Shown in pieces: positions 10,770 through 21,150 of a DNA stretch of 64,000 nucleotides. The stretch's first letter is position 1, and every line of letters begins with the position of its first letter. This DNA is from Notospermus geniculatus (taxonomy: Eukaryota; Nemertea; Pilidiophora; Heteronemertea; Lineidae): assembly GCA_002633025.1 (NCBI GenBank), contig NMRB01000909.1, positions 32,870 through 96,869 of the forward strand. Direction: 5' to 3'. The position numbers were made by a program, and so were the translations under genes. Below the pieces are notes generated by a model, which ran no database searches, was not told where the DNA came from, and worked only from the letters and a program-made list of their open reading frames with translations.

Positions 10770-11135
10770 GGGGTATGTGGAGGGGCCTTTACAGGTGTCA
10801 TTGCAGGGGGCTTTGCAGGTGTCATTGCAGGGGGCTTTGCAGGGGATGAAATATGCAAATAAACCCCTGCAGAAGCCCCTGTCCAAGCAGGGGTATTTAC
10901 AGGGGTCTGGGTAGGGGTCGTTGCAGGGGTCTGGGGAGGGGTGTTTGCAAGGGTCTGGGGAGGGGTGTTTGCTGGGGTCTGGGGAGGGGTATTTGCAGGG
11001 TTGCAGGGGTGTTCGCAGCCCACTACTCAGCAGGGGTCTTTGCAGGGCATGGAATGAATAAATTAAATTGCAGTGGTGTTTGCAGGGGTCATGAGGGGCG
11101 TTCGCAGGGCTGCGGGGGTGTTTGCAGGCCCCTGC
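10770..11135. repeat. G-rich minisatellite, potential G-quadruplex
   Basis: Units such as GGGGTCTGGGGAGGGGTGTT (about 24 bp period) run in tandem from about 10895 to 11000. They are flanked by a second related motif (TTTGCAGGTGTCATTGCAGG) at 10790-10850 and by degenerate units to 11135. The plus strand has many closely spaced G4 runs. Long minus-strand frames through it are low-complexity Thr/Pro strings and are not genes. Confidence 0.8.
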
Positions 11136-11136
11136 T

Positions 11137-11472
11137 CTATGGTGAGGGATGACCCCCCGGGGGAATATTGTGCTGGCTAAGTGACTCAAAGGCAAGTCTC
11201 CTTGCTGAAAAATGACGAACACATACCTCCTTTGCTCTTCCTTGGGAAAACTGCAGAATGAAAGCCTCTACATCTTCCTTTGTTTTGTGTATGTTCACAG
11301 CTGGGAGGTTGATCATGTAGGCCTCGATCGTAGTGGAGTGTGACGAAAACGCCTCGTTCGTCGCAGTGTTGACGACTCTCCCGACGTCCTTCAACGTATC
11401 CCGGAGCACAGCCTCCATCGTGACATCCGCATCGTTTTTAATAGCTGAACGAGATTCTGGTCCAAATCCCAC
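11137..11472 (-). other. Possible host coding fragment, unknown protein
   Basis: A minus-strand frame encodes a plausible helical stretch (EAVLRDTLKDVGRVVNTATNEA) and the sequence further upstream on that strand, to about 11700, continues in coiled-coil-like fashion with frame breaks. I do not recognise it. It could be a relic or an exon. Confidence 0.2.
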
Positions 11473-12429
11473 AACATCTCTTTCTGCGGCACTACGATCT
11501 TTTTCTCAAGGGCTTCGTTCTTAATAACCAAATCATTCCCACACGCCAAGCTTTCGTAAGATCGTCAATTTTGGCCTTCATCTTGTTGATTTCAGCCTCC
11601 TTTTCTAGCAGGGCAACTTGTTGGTCCTGAACCAATGTCGTGTAAACGGGCTGACACTTCCTTCAATTCGTCTTTTAGTTTGGCATTGGCATTGCTCTGA
11701 AAGAGAATGAGCTTACATGTACTACAATTCGCACCATCAACTCTGACGCTGCGCTGAGTTTACTCGGCATTGGTGTCCCGTGCAGTGCACACCAAGCCTA
11801 CTCGGTTCGACAGTAAACTTCCAATAGAAACTTCCTTCAGCTGACGATCCCCTGGGGCGGATCCAGAATCATGGGAAATAGGGGGCACAGCCAGCACACA
11901 TCGTGGAAACCTCGGTTAAATTTCAACATCTTTTCAAAATTTCGAAGTTTCCTCATCAATTTTGGAGATAATTGTTCCCCACAATTGTTCTCCACAAAAG
12001 AGATTATGCGACTCGAAATAGATGGGCTACAAAAGGTATTTGTGTTTTTATTATTTCCCATATATTTATGTATTGTGAAGTGATTAGATGGTAGCATTAT
12101 GGTTTTTATAAATAAATTATTGTCATCATAATTATATTATTTACATGTAAAAATACATTATTCCCCCTCATTAAATTGTATCACTATACATGTATAAATG
12201 AATAAATTATTGTTATCATAATTATATTATTTGTTTATCATTATTATTTTTATGATCTGCATGAATTAGCGATAGATATTCGATGATTCCCAATGAATTT
12301 CCGCTTAGGTCCTGAACAGATGATCTGATAGTGCTACCGGCGCCTATCGGCGGGTTAGTTATAACTCATTTCCCATTAACTAAACCGCTGATAGACACCG
12401 AAAGCATAATCGGACCTCCCCCTAAGACC

Positions 12430-12690
12430 TGTCATAAGACATGCACTATGGAATTATACACAGCAAGTGCTGGCGAAAGAATTATTGAAGTATGGAAGAA
12501 TGCGGAGTTGTCTCAATCACCCGAAACTGCAGCCTATTGAAAATGTTTGCCAGCTAATAACGGTGACAGCCAGACGGCATTTACCCATCGATGGACGAAG
12601 ATGGATTGCAGAGCTGGTGGGCAAACAGCCGGAGGGAAAACGCTATGCGCCGATGTTGATAGGCATGAAAGGATAGCCAGGAGGAACAAA
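12430..12690 (+). pseudogene. Harbinger-type transposase relic, copy 1
   Basis: Frame-shifted remains of the C-terminal part of a PIF/Harbinger DDE nuclease: ASAGERIIEVWKN in one frame, then LNHPKLQPIENVCQLITVTA in another. This follows the family pattern of an (A/S)R.xVE..IG.WK..F segment, then a Leu-rich R..P segment, then LHN. The LHN step is already mutated here. A better-preserved copy is at 22591-22850. Confidence 0.55.
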
Positions 12691-13059
12691 GATGTGGCGA
12701 TGCAGAGAGCTTGCTTAGACACTGAATAACAAACAGATTTGTACAGGTGGACAGAAATATTAGGACACTTTCAAATTTCCAAGTTATGTTTCTCTTTTTT
12801 CTTTTGTCTCTAACCATTAATTCTTTTTTTCTTATTGATGAGAATATTTTAACCTTGGCATGAATTCTGATGTTGAATAACAAAACCTCTCAAAGCCTAA
12901 TGCTACAGGAGGTGACAAGAATGGACGAAGTGTATCTTGATTGTCTTTGTTTTTCAATATCAAAACACATGTGAAGGTAAAAATGTTCTCAGTAAGAAAA
13001 CTAATTAAAATGACCTGAAAAGTTGAAAGTGTCCTTAATATTTGAATGCCCCCCCCCCT

Positions 13060-13195
13060 TTGAGTCAAAGTCCGGTCTTTTGTTCAGAATATATGGCTAG
13101 AGAGACCATGACATTCGAATATATTACAATAGCGGGTTATTGTGAGGCGGACTTGCATTCCTAAGACGTTGATTCCTGTCACACCTAGCTCTGAT
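13060..13195. repeat. Dispersed repeat, also at 63125-63262
   Basis: The stretch GTCAAAGTCCGGTCTT through GATTCCTGTCACACCT is shared with the right end of the window in the same orientation, with small differences. Confidence 0.7.
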
Positions 13196-13731
13196 CAGTA
13201 GTTGTAGGCCTACATTCCATATACTGAGTTCACGTTTCGAACGATCACAACGCCCCTCGTAGAACTTGGCCTGGTCACTTCTGAAGGCAAATATTTCCTG
13301 GATCGAGGTTGTATTGTCCGCATGGGTTCCAAATGTCACCAATAGGGGATGGATCCCGGCGGCGGTATCGGAAACCAACACGTGTTTTTAATCTCGATCC
13401 AGGAAATGTTTGCTTCACTCCTGGTGGTGAGGTTAAAAACTAACATCGAGCCTAGGAATTACACCTGGAGGCGAGGTAAACCGCAAATGGTTGGCCCTGG
13501 TACTGTTAGGGGTGCTGTGATCGCTGCAAGTTGTTTAATCGGTGCATTAGGCCGTTTAGATTAGGCCTAATAGTATCGGATGATGGAACAACCCTCACGT
13601 AAACGGACGAATAACGAGGGTGTCATCTTCAGTGACTCTTATCACTGGCTGACCCAGGAGTTTATCGAGGGGTGGGTTCTGAAGGTGCACCTGGGGCTAA
13701 TTCCATAAAAGCATTCTAACTTGGAATGATA

Positions 13732-13857
13732 CTAGGGGTCGTATTTTAGAACGTTCCTTAATGATAAGGTCGATATTACGTCTATTGTAAAACCGTCGAG
13801 AACAATAGATTTGAGGTGGACCTTAGTGTTAAGGAACGTTCTAAAATACGACCCTAG
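13732..13857. mobile_element. Hairpin MITE of about 125 bp
   Basis: Arms TAGGGGTCGTATTTTAGAAC and GTTCTAAAATACGACCCTA are perfect inverted repeats extended by CGTTCCTTAA/TTAAGGAACG. The short core lacks coding potential. Confidence 0.75.
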
Positions 13858-14573
13858 GCCTTAGCAAGGTTCCAAATGCTTAGTTGGTTGCTTGTTTGAA
13901 AACAACTAAACCTTGTTCCATAAAACCATTCTATGGACAATTCTTACTAAATGCTTGTTAAGAGCTTCCAAGAATGGTGTGGTCCTCAAAACCACAAGGT
14001 CAACTTCACTACACAATAGGGGAATGGTTCATTGATTCAAAGTTATATTTACCCTGCATTCCTGTCTATTGTATATTAGGGTTGCGGAGCATGTGCTGTC
14101 ATCATGATGCCTTCATTGATACTGATTCCTTCTAAAAAGAGACAAAGAATGTAAAATATAAATACATTTTCCTGGAAAATTTTGAAAAATTAGAAGCTCT
14201 GAGACAGATTTCCTGGCATCTGAGGTTGAGAAACAGTTTTCCCAAACAGGGGGAGTGAATTTCGTGGAATCATTGATGAATGCATCGACTGTATCACCAT
14301 GATTACATCAACAAGACACGGGTAGGCGCTACACCACAAGCAAGATATTTGATGTTTGGAGGAAAAAATGTTATCTTTGGTCGCCGATGGGGGGAGGGGT
14401 TCCAAACCCCAGAACAACCCTCAGTATCCACCCCTGGACAGCATCACATGTTAATTTGGCACTTGGTCGACGTCAGTCCGTTACGACAGGTAAGCTACAT
14501 CATATATCCCCTGCTAAATCTCACACTGGTTATGTCCGTTGATCCAATGGCTCATGTTACAAAAACAACCACT

Positions 14574-14946
14574 AGGCCAGACCCAAAAATATGTCTGTTT
14601 GCTGTAACCCGACCCTGCCCTAATAGCTTGGGTAGGTAGGTAGGCATATATTTTTTTTTTTTTTAGTTGCAGGTGGAAAAAAATTAGCAATTTCCACAAA
14701 ATAAAATAAAAATATACTAGTGTTTAAAAACAATGTCTTTTGGGGTTTATGACGCATTGGCATTCAGTTTTGAAGTGTAAAAAGTTTTAGGTCGGCATAC
14801 TTCGTCATTGCCGGTCGGCAAATCGGGTCCTTTGGGGCATAAAAAAAAATATATTGGCTATTGCCCCTATAAAAAGTTTTGGGTCGGTACCATTTACCTA
14901 GGGTCGGTCGGGTTACGGCAAACAGACATATTTTTGGGTCTGGCCC
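14574..14946. mobile_element. Element with long terminal inverted repeats (about 41-46 bp)
   Basis: The left arm 14574-14614 (AGGCCAGACCCAAAAATATG...) and right arm 14901-14946 (...CATATTTTTGGGTCTGGCC) are inverted copies. The interior carries a poly-T tract. It is a non-autonomous DNA transposon by structure. Confidence 0.7.
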
Positions 14947-15331
14947 TATATGGTGATATCTTGAAGGAGTCCGGTATTGCCACTTTTTCTCGACAGCTGG
15001 TGCCACCGCGCCACTCTCCAATTCAAGTTCAAGGGAACGAAATCAGAGAATGACTAGTGTGATCTGAAGACCCTTCGATAATATGAGATGGTAGAGGTTC
15101 TACCCATTTTCATAGTTATAGCTCTCTCATGTTATTAGACTCACCTCCTTCGGGTCAGAGGGAAGACGGTATTACATACACCACTTGACCTCTGACCGCG
15201 CTAGGGTCTGGGTATGTGCAGTTGTAACCACGAAATCTCTTAACGAAATGGGGGTGTTTTTTGCAACATGCTGGGCGCATAACAGATAAGAGGGGCGTCA
15301 ACGAGTACCAACATGATATTGGCGCAGAGAA

Positions 15332-15901
15332 ATGGATGCTATTATTCAAGCTGAAGGAATAACTGACAGAAATGACCAAACTCGAGTTTATCAGGCGTGG
15401 GATTATCTGAATAATCTTAAGAGTCGGCTCTTGGACATAGAAATTATATATCATACCCATGAAATTCTGATGGGTCCTGAACGTGGTGGAAGACCTAGTC
15501 AACTAGACAGGTGTACCACCTATGGGGATAAATTGTATGTATATCCACATTACAGTAACACAAAATTGGCTGAAACAGCCCTGCAGTGTGTCCTGGACTT
15601 GTACAGTTCTGATATATTGCACAAGAGGTGTCCTAAACATGTTGCTTGTAAACTCCTTAATGCTATCAATGGATTGCATCTGTTCTATGATGGTAATGGA
15701 AGACTGGCTCAGTTACTCTTTGCGTATGCATACAAACCCATGCAGATATCAAACTATGAAAACTATCTAACATCGCTCATCAATCTTAGACCTCATACAA
15801 CACACATGATACAGTATTATGATGAGGCTATCCGACTGGGGGCTGAACTCTATACTTGTAATCAATTATTACTGGATACAATTCACGTAAAAGACACATA
15901 G
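15332..15901 (+). CDS. Fic-domain protein (putative AMP-transferase), degenerate motif
   Basis: An intronless 189-residue frame with an ATG start. Residues 116-127 read HLFYDGNGRLAQ, which is the Fic signature HPFx(D/E)GNGRxxR with the Pro replaced by Leu and the last Arg replaced by Gln. The catalytic His116, Asp120 and Arg124 remain. Near the N-terminus IIQAEGI resembles the helix that inhibits many Fic enzymes ((S/T)xxxE). Fic proteins move AMP or related groups onto target proteins; loss of the second Arg, which contacts the nucleotide phosphate, may weaken or change the activity. It is GC-richer than the definite viral genes and lies 1.6 kb from them, so it could be a viral accessory gene, a host retrocopy or a transferred gene. 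Confidence 0.7.
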   Translation: MDAIIQAEGITDRNDQTRVYQAWDYLNNLKSRLLDIEIIYHTHEILMGPERGGRPSQLDRCTTYGDKLYVYPHYSNTKLAETALQCVLDLYSSDILHKRCPKHVACKLLNAINGLHLFYDGNGRLAQLLFAYAYKPMQISNYENYLTSLINLRPHTTHMIQYYDEAIRLGAELYTCNQLLLDTIHVKDT

Positions 15902-16438
15902 TACTAGGGCCTAGGCCCCAATGATGCGTTACTTCCAATCATCTTTAGTACCGAAAATGATGTCGATTGAGTCAGTCGCCATGGATGATCAATAAACTAA
16001 CCAATTCAATACCAGAGAAAATATCATCTGAGCGATTGGAACCCCACTGCCCGAAATCACAAGTGACATCAAAACTCCAAAAAACAGCTTACTATAGAAG
16101 TGGTTAATTTTGCCTTTGTTTTATAGATGGCAGCGCTGAGAAAATGCGAGTCTGTACGCCAAATGTTGGACCGATCTAACAACAATCGCTTCAGCGCTCA
16201 CAACTCTTGTACATAACACCCCTGTCTTTGAGTCATAACCTGTGCTGTCGCTGTTTTCAACACTCACAACTCAGGTAGGCCTACATAACACTTATCATAT
16301 CCTGTGCTGTTTTGGGTTTGCAATTTCGTAAAATCATTGCCCCCTGTGTCTGCGTCCTNGTCTGCGTCCTTTGAATCACGATAGGCCTACACTTACACGT
16401 GCCTCAAATGACTCAAACTCACAATCTCGTCGAAAAAC
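15902..16438. other. Spacer with an assembly join
   Basis: No gene seen. The single N at 16359 is preceded by GTCTGCGTCCT and followed by the same 11 bases, which suggests two contig ends that overlap but were not merged. Confidence 0.6.
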
Positions 16439-17062
16439 TCACGCGTTTATTTCCTGACAATACGAAATCAGTTGCTGTATGAAACCCTTGTTTGGATACA
16501 CGCAAGATCTTTTCTCAATCATACTCTCCAACACCGAACACACCGTATCAAACTTCCTACTTTTCAGCAAATATGCAGCAACCATAGTCGCAGATCGGCT
16601 GATACCAAACAGACAATGAACAAGGATTTTTGAATCTTTATCCTTCAATGCTCGTTCGATGAATTCATTGGTGGTGCTGAAGTGTTGAGCAATGGGATAA
16701 TTGGCAGTGTCCAGCACATGGTCGATTTTCAGATACTCTATCTCTCTCAACTTGTAGAAATCTTTCGCAGGTAGCCTAGTTTTAGTCTCTTCAATCGTTC
16801 TAGTTTCTAAAGTACAACAGGCCAAGTCCAAAATGTGTGTTATTTTCATATCTCTGATTCTCTTAGTTTCTAGTGTGAATGGGAAATCAGATATGAAAAT
16901 CCTATCGTAAACTTCATCGACCTCACTGTAATGATGCTGCTGTCGGCTTTTCACCTTTTCTATGCGCGCCACTACGACGTCTGTCGTTTCACTCATTCCC
17001 GCTGAACTTTCGTTTCTTTCGTTCATATTCTTTCTTTTGATAAAATTCCACCACATCCACAT
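16439..17062 (-). CDS. Dual-specificity protein phosphatase (DUSP)
   Basis: Intronless frame, about 207 residues from the first ATG at 17062; another plausible start is the Met at 17026 (MNERNE). The P-loop VHCLFGISRSAT fits the cysteine phosphatase signature HCxxGxSRS, with Cys150 and Arg156 counted from 17062. Upstream, the stretch around IDHVLDTANYPIAQHF supplies the general-acid Asp. The downstream YPNKGFIQQLISY completes the family pattern. It would remove phosphate from Tyr and Ser/Thr of proteins. All key residues are present and the length is normal for a single-domain DUSP. Lack of introns and closeness to viral DNA make a viral accessory gene possible (other large DNA viruses encode DUSPs), but a host retrogene cannot be excluded. 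Confidence 0.8.
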   Translation of the reverse strand: MWMWWNFIKRKNMNERNESSAGMSETTDVVVARIEKVKSRQQHHYSEVDEVYDRIFISDFPFTLETKRIRDMKITHILDLACCTLETRTIEETKTRLPAKDFYKLREIEYLKIDHVLDTANYPIAQHFSTTNEFIERALKDKDSKILVHCLFGISRSATMVAAYLLKSRKFDTVCSVLESMIEKRSCVYPNKGFIQQLISYCQEINA

Positions 17063-17077
17063 AGTAATGAGTATCAA

Positions 17078-17487
17078 TCAAAGAACATAACGTTGTTTTC
17101 ATGTTTAGCGATGAAATATGGCACCATGGTCATTGCCACTCGGGTATTGAAGCCACCTCTGAATCAAACAGCCACAAAAGAAAAGACGATATGTCGCAAC
17201 CTCCATTATGCAACCTCCAAACTCATACGATTCCATCAACGTATGTTTGGAGGTAACATCCGATAACTTTAACCCTCGGGTTGAGAACCAACATCTACAA
17301 CCTGTCATAAGATTCCATCTAAAGGTAGGTGATTAACGACTTTATAAATTTTATTATCAGAACGAGTACCACCGGTACAGCACAGCTTGAGCATCTGTGA
17401 CCTTCCGCATGTAGCGCGCCTCCGTCCAAGGATACATTAGTATTCAAAAAACGTTTTCGAATTGATAATATTTCAATCTGAGAAGGT
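17078..17487. other. Spacer upstream of the first definite viral gene
   Basis: No gene seen. It becomes AT-rich from about 17435. No clear TATA-type box is seen 30-60 nt before the ATG at 17488. Confidence 0.4.
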
Positions 17488-20208
17488 ATGTCTTCTGAAT
17501 ATGATCAAGAGAGACATCATTTACGTTTAGTGGTGACTGCTAGAGGAAAACGAAACATAACCCATCACACACGTTTTATATTGACGTATATTCACTTTAT
17601 ATACGTAAAATTAACGGGATTTACCGCTAACGCCGAAAAATCATTTCAGAAATGCTTGAATTTTCAAAATGATTGGATAAATTTGTATTCAGTATTAAAC
17701 GAGGGGATATTTTTTGAATGGCCTACTCGTAAAAAGCAATTCCTTCTCAATGCAGTTATAAACACGGTTTGTTCCGGCCCTTTAATTGATAGTAATGATT
17801 TTTATTATTATTTACTGTACTCGGAAAACTCGTTTTCAGCCAGTAAAGTATTTTCGATCATCCCACTAATGAAAGAATTCATTGACTATTCGACGATGAT
17901 TTTACTCCGATTTTGTACGTTTTTTCTGAGTACGTATTTCGTAATAGATTCTTTAGTCGATCTCGAAAACAAAATCAAAAGATCTAGTCACCTTGAGGCA
18001 TCTTTACGTGAGATGTTACTGACAAAGCTGTCAAAAATTATTTTTGAAGTACATTCGTATTATAAAACGCCGGTACTAGTTCGCCACAACAGTTTCTTGG
18101 ACGATTACTCGCATCTGAAATGGAACATCATCGCGATGAAAGCTAGGCGTATTTTCTTGTCATATTTCAATAGAAGTGGAAAACTTCAAGGATCAAAAAA
18201 TAAGACGACTTTAGACTTTGACGACTCAAAAATTGTTTCCCTTAAATTACTCTATAGCCTTACTCATATATACCATACATTTCTAAAGGTAATATATATA
18301 GGGGATTATGGTTTCAGCCAACATTTCTTACATAAACATAACAATTGTGACATTTTGTACATCACTAAAGTCAAAAATTTCCACAAAAGCAAAATTTCTA
18401 CATGTAAATTCAGTTTGGTTGGGATTTTTGATGAAAAATTTGTCGAGTTTCGTTCACAAAATCCTTGTAACATTTGTGATAGATACTTCGTAACTACTAC
18501 CGAGAAGGTGGGGTTTGAAAATATCCTTCACAGGAATTCGCATTTATTTGGCGAGCACTTTCAGCTGAGGGTAACTAACCAAGCGGCGATTCAAATTCTT
18601 ATAGATACTTTTAACGCCTTACCAGGTGACACTTTTTTAACATTTAAAGGAGTAAATAGGCACGCTGGCCTGAGTGGGAAGGAGGATATAAGGCTTGATT
18701 ATGCCAAATACCTAACTAACGTATTCAATCTAAATTCAAGAATTCACGTTATTCTAAAATCGATTTTACACAAGAAAGACTATTTTATCGACATAGATAA
18801 TTTAGAACATCAAACGGACTTTCAAATTTTCAAGCGAAAAAAGCAGGAACGGGACAAACTAACATCCTCCTTTCTAAGCATCGAAACGCTATTGAACAAA
18901 ACAGGGTGCATTGTTGATAATGTTACGTGTTCAGGTTCACCGAAATATTTTGCTAACAATTGTGTTGTCAAAAATAAAGTCTTGAATTTATTCCTATCAG
19001 GAGAAGATTTTATGAAAATGAATTTCATAGAAAGTTTCCATGCACCAAAATTCCATAATTTTGTCAAGCACAAACTTACCATTGGAAGTCCGGTTAGGGC
19101 AACTATTAGCAGATTTAAATCATACACAAGTTCACTCAATACTATCAATTTGAATGTAGATTCAAGCTTTATAACCCTCTGCCTTGTGGTAACGGAATTT
19201 CTTAGTTTTTTTTATAGGACCATACCTCGACTACGGAAAATTTACATCTGTTTCCCTACAGATGTGTGTAATATTTGTACACACGTAGACCTTCATGGAG
19301 TGGAAAATTCTTTATTTGCTAGAATACGGTATGTGCAGTTGGGGTATTCGCGCCGCGTGCCAAACTTCCCCGCGTGTTCTGTAAAACAGACTCTTACCAA
19401 AGACCAATACGAGAAAGTTCATTTACAGAATTTACATCCTGACAATGAGGGAAAAATGTTGATAAATATACAGTACCACAAAGGTATGTCTGTAAACACT
19501 TCAAAGATTTTCAGTGATACCTTAAAGATATGTCTCAGGAAAGAATTCCACAGACTTTTGAATAATAATAATCACGTGTGTGAAATTTCATTAACTAAAA
19601 ACGATGTTAAAACGTTTTTTGAACGACAAAATCAATCGTTATTAACTCCACTACACAACAAATTTCTTGACATTTTTCTCGATTTATCTCCGAACCATAA
19701 AGACTGGATAAAGGACCGCATGACATTTTCGAGAACAGTTTATCTTAACTCTAGGACATTTTCGTGTCAGAGGACACCTCGACTCAATTTTGAAAAATAC
19801 TTGATTATGAAACAAAAAAAAAGATTTGTTTTACCGTATGATTTACTTACAAAATTAGACTGTATGAAAAATTTTGATCTGGGATCTTATCAAAAGTACA
19901 TTCTAAAAAATTTACCTTTCTACCAAACGTCAGTACCGTGGGATGTTGGGAATAGATTATGTAATAGTATTACTCAAATGACATTTCTACCATTCGTTCA
20001 AAAACAAGGAACCCTTTCTTTTTCATTACAAGATCCTGAATTATTTAGCTTCTTAATAAAGTTTTACCTTGACAAATTCAATACATTTATGGAGAGCGAT
20101 TGTCTATTAATATTTCGAACACTGAGTGATTACTTTTGTCAGCCAAAGGATCGTCAATCTTTCACCACCCAAGAAGCGCAGCGTGGAGATCGGTCCATGT
20201 GTTGTTAG
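17488..20208 (+). CDS. Probable herpesvirus-like single-stranded DNA-binding protein (UL29/ICP8-like)
   Basis: A 906-residue frame in AT-rich, virus-like DNA with a true ATG. Residues 594-603 read CNICTHVDLH; its spacing of Cys, Cys and His resembles the zinc loop of herpesvirus major DNA-binding proteins, although the last two ligands are not where that family has them. A second pair, CNIC, is at 327-330. Size and position, same strand and upstream of the polymerase, also fit, since the two genes are neighbours in vertebrate herpesviruses. The protein would coat single-stranded DNA at the replication fork. From about 20140 the base composition changes to host-like and the last 20 or so residues look foreign, so the natural C-terminus is probably lost. 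The assignment rests on one motif plus context. Confidence 0.5.
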   Translation: MSSEYDQERHHLRLVVTARGKRNITHHTRFILTYIHFIYVKLTGFTANAEKSFQKCLNFQNDWINLYSVLNEGIFFEWPTRKKQFLLNAVINTVCSGPLIDSNDFYYYLLYSENSFSASKVFSIIPLMKEFIDYSTMILLRFCTFFLSTYFVIDSLVDLENKIKRSSHLEASLREMLLTKLSKIIFEVHSYYKTPVLVRHNSFLDDYSHLKWNIIAMKARRIFLSYFNRSGKLQGSKNKTTLDFDDSKIVSLKLLYSLTHIYHTFLKVIYIGDYGFSQHFLHKHNNCDILYITKVKNFHKSKISTCKFSLVGIFDEKFVEFRSQNPCNICDRYFVTTTEKVGFENILHRNSHLFGEHFQLRVTNQAAIQILIDTFNALPGDTFLTFKGVNRHAGLSGKEDIRLDYAKYLTNVFNLNSRIHVILKSILHKKDYFIDIDNLEHQTDFQIFKRKKQERDKLTSSFLSIETLLNKTGCIVDNVTCSGSPKYFANNCVVKNKVLNLFLSGEDFMKMNFIESFHAPKFHNFVKHKLTIGSPVRATISRFKSYTSSLNTINLNVDSSFITLCLVVTEFLSFFYRTIPRLRKIYICFPTDVCNICTHVDLHGVENSLFARIRYVQLGYSRRVPNFPACSVKQTLTKDQYEKVHLQNLHPDNEGKMLINIQYHKGMSVNTSKIFSDTLKICLRKEFHRLLNNNNHVCEISLTKNDVKTFFERQNQSLLTPLHNKFLDIFLDLSPNHKDWIKDRMTFSRTVYLNSRTFSCQRTPRLNFEKYLIMKQKKRFVLPYDLLTKLDCMKNFDLGSYQKYILKNLPFYQTSVPWDVGNRLCNSITQMTFLPFVQKQGTLSFSLQDPELFSFLIKFYLDKFNTFMESDCLLIFRTLSDYFCQPKDRQSFTTQEAQRGDRSMCC

Positions 20209-21150
20209 TTGGGAATCCAGGAATGAAATTCGGAACTGAGAATGATCAATGATGTTTTCTAGTATGAAAACATCATTGCCGACAGTCCTTTGAGTGAAGT
20301 CAGGTGTAATGAAATCAAATGTTCCCGATACCAGATGTCCGCTTCTTTTGTTCAGGGGACATCTCATGACAGAAGTTTCTGTCTGTTAGTGTCCGGCCTA
20401 TTGTAGCTACCGCTTGTTCCGTCAGAATCTTTTGTTGGGGGACATCTCATATTGGGGTACATGACATTCTACTATACACTGGTCAATTCAGTGAAGGGCG
20501 GTAGATCGGGGCTAATAGCTGTGTTAGGGAGGTTGGAAATGAATTGTTTTCACTTGGAACATGACGGCACTGAGTTTGGACACCATATGAAGGACTTTTA
20601 TTTTACTTTATTTGAAAACTTTTGAACAACCTTGGAAAAGTAGCCGGCATCTGGTTGTTACCCCAACAGGTGGCAAAACCTTCTGTCAATGAAATATTAG
20701 ATGAGGAGGATGAGGATGAGGAACCCGAATTTATTGACATTGCTGAGCATGGTATCGTAATGGACTAGGCTAGGTGCACAGTGCAGTATGACATCATCAT
20801 GAGAACAGAGTGACTGAATTTGTCATAATTTTCTAAAGATTATTTCATCACTCAGCATTAGAAACAGCCGTAATTCCAGATTGTGCTTGAAAATTCTGCA
20901 CTGAATCAAAGTTGTGACTAAAATTTCACTTCATTTCTGATTTTTTACTACATGTAGGTATATGAATTGAAATTCAGGTATGCGACGATGACATTAAAAA
21001 ATTTCCTTCAGCACCGATGAAAAAAAGGTCTACAAAGCGTGTCATTTGTTGAACATTTTTTTTCTGAATCACCCTGTGTATATGTACGTCATGGTCCCCG
21101 AACGACATAACCCAACGGAAAAGAAATTGATCAACCACATGGTACACAGA
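20209..21150. other. Host-like spacer
   Basis: No gene recognised. A minus-strand frame that overlaps the end of the previous gene (20107-20367) may be part of a host element whose insertion cut that gene. Confidence 0.4.

Noticed and set aside
10673-11222. Long Thr/Pro-rich frames on the minus strand
   Set aside because: They are translations of the G-rich minisatellite in two frames, with no non-repeat coding signal.
18822-19148. 108-residue minus-strand frame
   Set aside because: Antisense shadow within the 906-residue gene.
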